64,000 nt of DNA, taken from the NCBI RefSeq assembly GCF_018139145.2, contig NC_059471.1, forward strand, positions 203,255,494 through 203,319,493, read 5' to 3'. Made by a program: the position numbers and the translations under genes. The stretch is from Gymnogyps californianus (lineage: Eukaryota; Chordata; Aves; Accipitriformes; Cathartidae). Of the stretch, positions 1 to 48,400 are shown in pieces. Within the stretch, counting starts at the first letter, position 1. Each line of letters opens with the position of its first letter. The notes beneath the pieces were generated by a model. It was not told the origin of the DNA. It was given only the letters and a program-made list of their open reading frames with translations, and made no database searches.

Positions 1-37599
<37,599 letters not shown>

Positions 37600-38160
37600 A
37601 CGGATCTGGACAACTCTCTCAAAATAGGGAATGGACAGTAACACAGTCATGGGTCTTTGGTGCCACATATATACTTACGGTTCATGTAAATTACTCCCAA
37701 ATACATAAGCTTCACAATGAAATGTGTTTACCTATTTCATCTGTGAAACTTCTGTCTTCTTGCTTTACGTTCACATTATAGGAACTTATTTATAAGGAAA
37801 TCGTACAGTTTTTATGTGCTGTAAGTCTACATCTAATAATAAAAATGAATCGTTCTTTAGCATTCCTTTTGAATTTAGTAAGGTATAAAATCAGAACATA
37901 CTCAAATATTACAGTGTAATTGCTGAATATTTCAAATAAGGAAGTAGCTCTTCTCCTACAAGTAGCCTTATTCAGAAAATCGTACTTTTGAAATGCTAGA
38001 ATCATCAGTTTCCATCTAAAAATCACTGATTTTAACGTAAGGAAAAATATTTATGAATAACATAAATGATTCTCTATTGCACTTTTGCTTTGAAATAATT
38101 TATATTGATTTCAACTCTCTTTTTGCTTGAACTGCAATAAAGAACATTGATTAGCCACTC
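37600..38160 (+). other. COG5: COG5 3' UTR
   Basis: This is AT-rich non-coding sequence from the COG5 stop codon to just past the last canonical poly(A) signal on this strand. The exact cleavage base is inferred (about 15-25 bp after the signal). Earlier AT-rich hexamers exist near 37835-37850, so a shorter form is possible. Confidence 0.75.
38136..38141 (+). promoter_or_regulatory. COG5: COG5 poly(A) signal AATAAA
   Basis: A perfect AATAAA lies 537 bp after the COG5 stop, the last such hexamer before the opposing gene's 3' end. It directs cleavage and polyadenylation of COG5 mRNA. The assignment is from position. Confidence 0.7.
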
Positions 38161-38292
38161 CTGAATTCAGTATCTATCTGAAATTCTTCAGCAGCTTCCT
38201 AACTGCAAAGCATCAGCATATACTTCGGGTGGGTTCACGTAAAGACTTCCATGCAGAACGTGCTCATCTCTGCAGGGCTGACTTAAGTCTTC

Positions 38293-38298
38293 TTTATT
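38293..38298 (-). promoter_or_regulatory. HBP1: HBP1 distal poly(A) signal
   Basis: TTTATT on the + strand is AATAAA on the HBP1 strand. It is the last such hexamer before the COG5 3' end, with expected cleavage near 38270-38280. Confidence 0.6.
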
Positions 38299-38551
38299 TT
38301 ATAAAATACGCAACACCAAATTTTAATGAATTTATTTGAAATAATATACAAGAATATAGTGTGCAAAAATCTTAGGGGCAACATCATGTAGACGTGTCAT
38401 AAACTGAAATTTACAGTTGTGATTCTTAAAAAAAAAAAACCAGACGGCTGTTTAGTACATGAAAAGCCATGATTGTAAAAGTTCACAGCAGAAGCAATTG
38501 TAACCCTAATGCAGCTGCTCTAATTTTAGACAGTTGGAAGAAAAAAAAAAG

Positions 38552-38559
38552 TAAAGTGC
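38552..38559 (-). promoter_or_regulatory. Candidate miR-17/20/93/106 site (8mer)
   Basis: The HBP1 mRNA strand reads GCACTTTA, the full 8mer complementary to the AAAGUGC seed with A opposite position 1. It lies in the HBP1 3' UTR. HBP1 is, to my knowledge, a reported miR-17 family target in mammals. Confidence 0.5.
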
Positions 38560-38580
38560 AAGTGTTGCACGTATAGTTAA

Positions 38581-38587
38581 GTGCAAA
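38581..38587 (-). promoter_or_regulatory. Candidate miR-19 site (7mer-m8)
   Basis: The HBP1 mRNA strand reads TTTGCAC, the 7mer match to the miR-19 seed GUGCAAA. It lies 22 nt upstream, in mRNA sense, of the miR-17 family site. Both miRNAs come from the miR-17~92 cluster. Confidence 0.4.
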
Positions 38588-38690
38588 GTTTGCCCCCACC
38601 ATAAAGATGTCTTATGGCAAAATAAAATATTGTAGAATATGTGGCAAAGACAAAACACAGAGTTAAAACTATGATGGTGACGATATCAAC

Positions 38691-38697
38691 AGCACCA
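38691..38697 (-). promoter_or_regulatory. Candidate miR-29 site (7mer-m8)
   Basis: The HBP1 mRNA strand reads TGGTGCT followed by G, a 7mer match to the miR-29 seed AGCACCA. Confidence 0.35.
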
Positions 38698-39129
38698 TTT
38701 TTCTTGAGAGAACGCTATTTATTCGTTTCATCCTGGCCTGGGCCATTGTTTCCACTGGAAATAACAGCTCTCCCTAGTGCCAGCTGGTGCAAAAATATCT
38801 CACTCGTGGATACAGATTTTATACGTGGCAACCCAAGCAGCAGCTCCCGTGCTACATTACACTACGCTCTCCATTTTCCCCATGTTCTGGTAACTTGTTG
38901 GCATCTGGGCAGGCTGGGAAGCTAGAGGCTGATAATGTATTTTGCCATTTCAGAAAATCCCAGGCCCCAGAATCGTAATTAATAATACAGTTGTGCAATA
39001 CATATTAATCAGCAATAAGAATCAATGTATATAAACAGCTGTTACATATTTTAAAATTCCCCCTTTTGTACATTTTCTTTTAAAAATAAACATTTATACA
39101 CGTCTCCTTCGCCTCTTTCTAAAGTACGT

Positions 39130-39137
39130 TAGCACCA
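39130..39137 (-). promoter_or_regulatory. Candidate miR-29 site (8mer)
   Basis: The HBP1 mRNA strand reads TGGTGCTA, a full 8mer for miR-29. It is about 280 nt after the stop codon. Confidence 0.45.
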
Positions 39138-39413
39138 CAGGATATCCATTTTCAAGCCTATATTACCTGATACATATATGAAGTCTGGAAGAAAAATAAG
39201 GCAATTTGGTTTAAAATGTTGATAGTTTTAGCTTACTTAATGTTCTATTGTAAAAAGCAGATCTGCACTCATATTAGATCATTCCCGACTCGATGGTGCC
39301 AGTATTTTATGGTCACATAAAGTCACAACAAATAGTAAGACCTTGGTCTTGCATCTTCTTGCCATCAAGCAACAGCCATGTTGTAAATACAGAGTTAACA
39401 GGAAAATTCTGGC

Positions 39414-39431
39414 TTAATGCTGTTGTGAGCC
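39414..39431 (-). CDS. HBP1: HBP1 terminal coding exon (5 codons plus stop)
   Basis: After a strong polypyrimidine acceptor (tcttttctcag), the sequence GGCTCACAACAGCATTAA encodes GSQQH and stop, exactly the vertebrate HBP1 C-terminus. The rest of this exon is 3' UTR. It is far too short for ORF calling and was located by searching for the expected C-terminus. Confidence 0.92.
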   Translation of the reverse strand, partial: GSQQH

Positions 39432-42400
39432 CTGAGAAAAGAGAAGAGAAAACCAGGTTAGTGGTTACCAAGCAAAGGGGAAGCAGACATCTTAGATCTA
39501 GCAAACACTTGTTTTGAAGGCCACAAATACTTGTAATCATTGGTCAGTTATTCAGAAGAAAACAAAAGGCCAAACCAGATGATTTTAACCCGACCATCAA
39601 GACTTCTTTGTCACAGCCTGGAGTCCACCATCATTACTTGATAAGGTAACCAAGCTGCGAACAAAATTCTTGGTTCACTGTAATAAAACAATTAAAGAAG
39701 GTATTTCCTGCTGTAACGCTGAGGTAACAGGTTCTACAGATACTGTTACCTTGGCCTGAAGACCCTAAGGACAAGGAAAATCCTACTACAAGGCACGGTA
39801 AGAAAGCCATCCCTCTTACTAAGGCCAACCCATCACCGTTCCTCTCCGTTATACACAAACACCCCCTTGAAGTGAGTTCCTTGAAGCTCACAGGTGCACG
39901 TGTGAAGTGAACTTGATCTCACCATCCAATGCCTGAGACTGCAGTAGCGAAAAGCAGAATAAATAAATAGTATTATTTTAACTAAAGCCACAAGGAAATC
40001 TAACAGAAGCTGTCGCTGTTGATTAAAATAGAATACAGTGAACAGAAAAACAGCTTGTTCCCAGCAGCTGGGATTTGGTGAAACCTTCTGCAACAAGGGA
40101 CTGAAAACTCAGCACCAAGTATGTACAGCAGTAAGAAGCAACTTAGTGCTGCAGCATTTCTTATTCAGTCTTAAGGCAACACTTGCATATGCTCTTGAGA
40201 AAGCAGCCTCATTTACACATAAAAGGAAAGGGGGTAGTTTGAGGATGAAATCTTAAACCTGTGAAGTCCACGCCACACTTAATGCTCCTACCCAGGCATA
40301 AAATGGCTGATGAAAGGACCTGGCGTTATGTGCACCTCAGTGGATCTTTCCTTCCAACCTACTCTTCTAGCCAAACATGCAGGTTGGCAGAATCTCCTTT
40401 TTTTGATGTTCTCTTTATATGATGTATTAGCTTGAAAACCCTTATCTTACCTAATACATCCACCACCTACTAATACATTGCTGCAGACTCTTAAATTGAT
40501 GGCCTTCTACGAAGTGGAAAACCATTTATTTTGCTACAGAAGAAGTGTTATCTGTTATATTTATTTTACAATTAGAGTAATAAATGAAAGGGATTAATGG
40601 AAAAAAAATAATTTGCTCCCTCAATAACTTCATATATGCTGATATAAATTATGAGTAAAAAAAGATAGCAAATGGTAAAGAAAAAGCTTTTACTGAAGAA
40701 AAAGGAGACTGAATCACAACAGAGAAGGATTTTGTGAAAGTTTAAGTGTTTTTGAGGGGAATGGACAGATGTAGTTTAGGTACAACCTTATAAACTCAGT
40801 TACTTCAAACAAAAGGTCACGTGCCCTTCCTCAGCATTTCACAAGCACACTCACTTTCAGTCCAACAGAATTCATGGAACTCTCATAAAATATTCAGAGA
40901 CGGACCCTCTCCTGACCTGCCTCCTGCCAACTGTCCAAAAGCAGGTTACACAACACAGGCGAGTAAAATGAAGGTTTGGACTACCAAGAAAGAAGTAGAC
41001 AGCAGAGTTTATACTGAACAAAAACCACTGTAGCTACTGCATGAACACATTTAACTGTGTAATGAAAGACTGCTTCACAAACATACAGAATTTGTTCGTT
41101 TTCTTTTCCAACAGTCAGGATTTAAACGTTTCTGTTCTTCCGCCAAGGCCTTGGCTTCTAGTGTGTACATCCGTCTTTCTTCATTTTTCATTTTCTTCCA
41201 CCTGTCACCGAGTATCACACTTATGGCTCTGCAAGATAAATGTTTACAGTACGGTCAGGACAGGGTGTTAAGAAATACCCTTATTTTTTTTCTTTTTTAT
41301 CTCAGCACTTTAAAGAAGACAAAAGTTAAATGGGGAAATAATAAACACAGAAGAATCAACTGTATGTTTAAAAAAAAATTTTTTTAAACAATCATGTTTC
41401 TGATTATCTTCTCATACTTTTAACAGTTACACAGCTGAGACTTCTGTGTTAGCTGAGCACGGATCAATGCACATTCTAACATTTCACGGGGTGTACATTT
41501 GAATACACAGCAACTCACATAAACCAGCAAAATAGGGACGTTAAAAAAAACACCACCAAATGGTAACTCACATTTGTTTTGCTCTACTTCCGTATTAGAA
41601 GATCATATGACAGATTTGCTGAAAATATGTTCTCTAATAATTAGGGCAATGATCTGAATATGACCTCAGCCAAACCAATATTTGATTAACTGCAAATCCC
41701 CATGTCTATCTAATAGATGTGTGTAGCTTCCTCCACCTTTAATCCATACTGGGCGGAACACACTGCTAAGTTCCCGTTCCTATGCAAAAGGAACCATTTG
41801 TTCTAACACACCTATCATCATTTCCAGAAGCTGAATGAATTGCCTTCCTACTCCTTATGAACTTGATGTCTTTTGGACAGTATTTCCCCATATTATCATG
41901 CCATATTGCTTAACTGCACTCCCAAATGTTGGATCAATATTCCATTAAAGCTTTAACTCCATCCTTTAGCTGGAAAAAAAATCTCTAAACAACAGCTCTT
42001 TTATCAATGACAATTACTAAAACTACCGAGTAGTTATGCTTTGGCTTCACATTACAGTGAAGAAAGTTCTACGACCAGCTTTAAGAAAAAGGTGTATACA
42101 ACTGGAGTACTTTGCTTTATCGTATTAAAAAGCTCCTTGCTGGCAGCAAAGCTATTCATAGACTAACAATCAAGAAGAACACAGTGTCCTCAACCATTTC
42201 CACAGCATTTCACATACAGCAACTCTGAAAGCTTTTCTGCACCATACCAAGAAAATGGATTTTAATCCTGCAAGACCATGTAGTACCGTTCAGGCTTCCA
42301 CGAGCTGCAGAGCACTTGGCAAGCACAGCAAGAACTCCACTGGGGCTGCCGTTACGCCTCTGCTGTCACATGCTCTGGTGACTCCCTAGAGCAAACGCCT

Positions 42401-45400
42401 CAAGCTGCAACCAGATCCCATCAACATCAAATCCATTTGCACACCCTGTCTCTTTGGCAATGGAATTTCTGGTTTTCTATCCAAATTGAGAACCTGTATC
42501 TTTGGTCTGTCATCAGAAGTAAACACACTCCAGTTTAAATAGCAGATTTTTCAGGTTTTGGCAGTATCCACAGGCAAATCAACAGCACCAGAAACCTGTC
42601 TGGTTTTGGTCACCAGTTTGGAAAGAACATGGTGACCCAGAGAGCGCAGGCTTGCTGAAAAAGCCATTGCATTTCCAAATAAAAATGCACTATGAAATCC
42701 TTGTATTTCAAATGCAAAAATATGTATTTTATACCTCCAGAGAAAAAACTGCACTGAGACACTGAAAGTGAGTACAGATCTGTATGTTTCAAAAAGCCTG
42801 AAAAATCTGATGCAGAGACAAGAGCTCCATTTCTCCAAAGAAACAGTTCTATGAGCAAACCATTGAGACTGAAAAAAGATGTGTACAGAGAAATTTCCTG
42901 ACATAACATAGACCCTAGTTCTCCTGACCAGAAACAAATAAAAAAAAAACCTGACCCTACTGCATCACTGCCTTAGGTGCCCTTCACCTCATCAGAACTT
43001 CGCAGTGCTCTGTACACTGCCTTTGTCCTCTTAAAATGCTGGTAAGATACCTGACAACATTTTAGCGACAGACTGATGTGCAAGATGCAATCCCTTATAC
43101 TGCAGTTAATTCAAAAGAAATTGTCGAACAGTAATTGAGAATGCCTCAAGTTTACTCAGTAATTATGTTCAGCATGAACAAATGCTGTTAATAGTTTAGG
43201 TGATTTTGTTCATCTTTAGAATGTACACTACTCAAATTATTCAAGTATTTCTGAACACACAATCAACTATGGTTACAGTGAGAATATCTAGAAAAGAAAC
43301 AAGTGCTACCCTAACACCAGTTTCCCAAGTACGGTCCACAGCATTTTTAAGTACCATGTGAATTTTGACTTGCGTGTTGAATGTTTACAGCTCACTACCT
43401 TGTTGACATGGCTTGAGCTACTTTGTCTCGGAACAGACCATTTAACTCGGAATACCTCAAGTTCTGTCCTTTCTTAGGTGTGTAAGAAAAATAAAGTAAC
43501 TGTGGCAAAGGTAAGACCTCCAGAGTACAGAAATGGGTACATGTAACCAACCGCAGATCTACTCTGTAATTGAAAATGACACATACTTACATTTACAAAA
43601 CACGAGAGTTGCCTCTGAACAGCTACTTAATAAATGCCCCAGCAACACTTAAGCAACAGTAGCTGAATGCCTATAAAATCAATTATCAGTAACTCTTACG
43701 ATTTCTTCTGTACTCTATTTTATAGATGCCAAGAAACCGCATCCAAATGCACTGCCTTCCAAACGGGACACTGAGCAGGGCACTCTGAAGCTTACTTGTA
43801 ACTTTGTCATCACTTTCCTTCAAGGTAAACCTGCTCACTGAAATATTCAACTTATTTTCACATCCATCCAGCTGCAGCTCCAGTTCACTGCATCCGTTTG
43901 AAATCAGCATTTTAAATTAAATATATAACCATCATAAACTTTCCTAGCTGACATTCTGTTTGATTTCTCACTGATAGCCGCAATGAATTTGAAGGCAGCA
44001 TATCTGCTTCACTGAAATTACTATAAACATTGCAGAACATCATTGCCAGGACACACAAGACTGGCTGGGATTTAAGGATGGGTTATTTGTACGGTAGGAT
44101 TTTATTTCTCAACACCAGTTACAGCCTCCTTACTACTAGAACATTATAAAATAGCCAAAACCCTCTCAAAGCCCTGTCACCTTTAGTTTTTAGCAGATTT
44201 AGTATTAGAATTTTTATGTGACACTGCAATTTTTACAGTAACAGTTTTTGTAACATTGTATACATAAAAAATCTCATTATATGATCAGTGCATGTTCATG
44301 AGTTTTAGTTATATCTACATATGCACAATTAGCACAAAATATTATGATTATTTAAAACACATATAATGGAGATCTTTATAAAAAATGTTTAGACATGAAC
44401 GTGCACACAGATAAAAACAGAAGAACAAACCAATAAAGAACCCTCCCCCAAACACATGGTCATACCACTCTTCCTGCAAATTTCAGCAGATTGTTGAATG
44501 CCTTTAGGACAAGCAAAATTTGGCAATGTACTGTTTGGATTAAGATCTTTCAGATATCCTAACAATCAGTACTCCATTATTCAATATGATATACAGTCTG
44601 AGAATAAATGAAGGTAACTTCACTGAACAATTAGCAATATTATGTCGACTTAATTAGAAGAACCAGAAATTCCCTTTTTCCATTGCAACACACAAGCAGA
44701 CAGCCTGGTACTTTTTCCCCATGAACATTTCTCATCAGTGTAAACAAAGACTGTTGTGTATTTGTGACTCTCCCGGTGCACATACATACATATGTCTGTT
44801 GCTTTACCCAAATGCTTTCTCAAAAGGCAAGTTTGCCAAAAATGGCTTGTGTCAAATTCACTGAGTACTGTAAATATTTAAAGTCCGCCCATACATTAAG
44901 CTTTGTGTCACCATCTTTCAAAACTTGTTCTTGAAACAATATACACACATTTTATTTCAAATGCAAAATTTAGTCCACTTAAATTCAAAGGTAGGACACA
45001 GATATTCTGCTAGCTCACCAGTAATAACAAAACTACAGTTTTATACCATTACCTGTTGTCTTTCCCTGGATACATCTGAGTATATTCAACTCTGTATTTT
45101 TTGGCAAAAAGCATGAAGGCATTCATTGGTCTTTTGCACTTGTTTGGAGAAGTGGCACTCACAGTACTTGCAGTCCCTGAGCTGTGGCTTTTGCCAGCTT
45201 TGCTGTACAAAGAATTGGAGGAAAGATGTGATGATGCAGTAGACGCACAGTTTTTACTACTGCATTCTGATCTCTCAGCATCTTGATTGTTTGATCCTCC
45301 ACAAGATAGAGAAGCGCGACGCTGGCGAGCCATGCTGCTTAGCACATAAACTGCAGAGGAATCCATTGGTGTAAAATCGTAACTACAAGAAAAAGACATA

Positions 45401-48400
45401 TCATAAAATTATCAAGTAATTTTCATGTAAAATCCCTAAATAGCTGTTCACTCTTCGTCTGTACTACATTTCTAGTATTCTGGCCTCTTTTGTATAACAT
45501 AATGATTTTTGTTTGATGCAGATGTCAGCGTGAAAAAAAAAACAAAACAAAACTTTGGCAGATGAATTAATAGTTTTTCCAATGGGATGGCGGACTGCAG
45601 CTTTGCAAGATCTGCTGTGTAGTATCAAATCCCCAGCTGTATATCAATTAATTATACACTGTCTTCAAATTTCATTCTCTTTTGAAATAAGCTTCTTTCT
45701 GCTTCTGTCCTTACCATAAATCAAATCTGGTCAGTGATTGATAGGTACTGAAAAGGACACTGATGTGGGAAGAATATGCTTTGAGTTCACTTGCAAATAT
45801 ATATTAATTACAAATATGAAACCACTATATTAAAATAAATTGTATTATATACACTATCGTACAAATAACTTCTCTAGGCAGTTAAATACATGTTATTTTA
45901 CAGACAAACCTTCCACTGAGATTAAAAACTTGTTTAAAGACCCATGATGGTGCATAATATTTGATTCAAAGCTGACAAATGTCTGCCCTCTAGTGACAAA
46001 AATGTGAGATTCCTCGATATTTTAAGGTATTTCAACAGCTTAGATGAGTTGTTTCCATACAATTTAGACCTCCAAATACTATAACCTGTTGTCATTTTAT
46101 TGACCAACAACTACAATTAATCTCTAACCACTACAGAAGAAGTTTAATTCCACAGACTATTTGTTATCATCTCCAGGTGTGTGCAGATCAGTCTGGGAAC
46201 CACAGGCTATACTGTCTTTACCATGCTATATAGGGAAAACACACTTGTAAAGGTGCCACCCGATCACACATCTAAAACACTAAGTTACCACCACAAAATA
46301 AACATAAAATGTATGTAACTCTAAGGCTCCGCTCACCCACTGCTCAATATGGCTATAGTTGCATAACTTATGGCAAAAATAAAGGCTTTGAAGAGCTTTT
46401 TTCTGAACACAAAGTAGAACTACTAGCAAGGAAACGCTGCAAGTGGTAGTCCAGCCCCCATCTGCAAAGGCAGCTCCTTTCTGTGGCACGGAACCAAAAG
46501 CAAGGGAGGAGCCTGAAGGGTTGCCTCCCAAATCCCTTAGAAAAGCAAAAAGCAACAAAGAAGGGATAATGCTGACAACCTTGCAGGCAAGTTCACAAGA
46601 TAATGAGAAAGGACCTCTCTGTTCTACAAACAGTCCAGCACCCTTCCTGTTCCTAATCTCCTTCCCGTAACACAGCAACAGGATTTTGTTTTTTAATTCT
46701 TCTGTCCTGTTAACCACAGCTGCTGCTGCACGCTCCTTTCTCAGTGACTTACTCCCTTCTGCCCAGAGAGACAAGGAATTTGAAGTGTCCAGGCAGTATT
46801 CAGCTGAGCTGCAGGATGAATAAGGAGCCACAAGCCCAATTCCTTCAGTGAGATGTAAACAGAATGATTCTAACAGCTCTCTACATATGCAGTTCAGAAC
46901 AGGAGTTAGTAAGAAGAAAAAAAACCAGACAACAAATGAGTGAAGACAAGCAATTTGAACTCACTCTCTATGCCAGACTGAAATCATACAAAAGCTCCTA
47001 GGGCTTGAACTGCAAACTGCATTTTAAATTCTTTTTTTCTATTGTAAAAAACCAAAAAGCAACTGGACTAAGAACAGATGCTAAAAAGGAGCTAACACCA
47101 TAGGAGAAGATGGATTCTACTTAACCTAGAAATCTCAAAACAGTATGGAAAAATCTTTAATGAGTAATGCTATTTCTTTAGAATCTTAGAATAATTTACG
47201 TTGGACAGGACCTCTGAAGGTTATCTGGTTGAACCTCTTGCTCAAAGCAAGGCAAACCTCAAAGTTAATCAAACTTTGAAGTTAGGTAAGTTTGATATAT
47301 TAGAAAAGAATCACAAAAAGCAGAATACACAAAAATAGTAAGAACTAATTATGAAAGTACTGTATTCTAAAGCCATAGCACATGCACTGATTACTAAGAA
47401 ACTACTCAGATAATTCAGATACATAGCCGCATATGAAGCACAAGTTAATAGCTGGCAGACACAGTATTGTAGAAAAACTGTACTAGGTTTCTCAAACATA
47501 ACCCACTTTACCTGAAGAATTTACACAGATAATATATATATTTTTACTGCTTTACCTAATCTGGCTTAAACTATCATAAAAAGGGGTTGAAAAGTTATTT
47601 CACTCCAAGGTATTACTTTGCAGTTTAGCAGAGCACATAATTACACAGCTTTCCTAGTATTCAGTCTTCATTTTTCCCGCTCATTTATCTTGTATTACCA
47701 AAAGTATTCTCTCTTTGCTCTACATAATGCTTCAAATTCTTGTAGACTTAAGGTGCCTACTCATTAAATACAAGAACCACTGAGGCCACTTTATCCAAAA
47801 ATTACCTTTTAAATGTATCAAAAACACCTGAATCATCAAAGTTAATGGCATCAGGGTGTCCAGGAGGTAGACACAGATCTCCAAGATGCATTTCACAGCA
47901 TGGAATGCCATGCTGTACCACAGTCAAGCTTGGATAAAAAGATGACCAACCTGAAGTGGTAAAGAGTTAAATTAGACAAACGGCCAGACAATCTCTCTAG
48001 CTCTTAACTGGAGCAATCCTATATCTCTAAATGATATCATTTTATAAGAGTGTTCTCATGTAGTTTCTTTCACCCAAAAGAAAAATCAGAAACACTTACT
48101 CAGGGAATTCTTACTGCAAATAGTTTTTTTTTATCTCAAGCAAAATCGCATTCTAGCAAAAAAAGTAATCAAAATCTGGAAACTTTTATCATCAGAAGTT
48201 TCATGTTTAACAAGTGAGAAAAGCCTCCGTTATTTGCAACTTTCCTCTCTCCCCCCAATTTTTCTGCTTTCCTCAGCTCCATTTATATACTTGATCAAAT
48301 CTTTCCTTAAGAGCTACACAGTATTTCTGTAGCTTTATAGCTTTACAGTTTTGTTTGTTCAAATTCTGGATTTCTTTACAAAGACAGTAAATTGATTCTA

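Larger units (their letters stand above)
38275..39413 (-). other. HBP1: HBP1 3' UTR
   Basis: AT-rich sequence from the HBP1 stop to about 20 bp past the most distal canonical poly(A) signal on the minus strand. It contains candidate miRNA sites for the miR-17, miR-19 and miR-29 families, listed separately. The exact 3' end is inferred. Other TTTATT hexamers near 38329-38334 and 38709 could give shorter forms. Confidence 0.7.
45383..47805 (-). other. HBP1 intron 8, with one CR1 scrap
   Basis: This 2.4 kb intron lies between the end of the AXH exons and the HMG-box exon. It holds a CTCF-like motif at about 45984-45998 and a short CR1 3'-end fragment at about 47,179-47,265. The long open frame at 46280-46831 (minus strand) resembles nothing and is taken as chance. 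Confidence 0.7.

Noticed and set aside
39415..39421. miR-155 seed match (AGCATTA) on the HBP1 mRNA
   Set aside because: It overlaps the last codons and the stop codon, where ribosomes normally prevent miRNA action.
42551..42937. 128-codon open frame (-) in HBP1 intron 9
   Set aside because: No recognisable domain and no fit with the HBP1 splice phases. Read as chance.
46280..46831. 183-codon open frame (-) in HBP1 intron 8
   Set aside because: The composition is not protein-like across its length and it resembles nothing known. HBP1 is complete without it, with correct phases on both sides.
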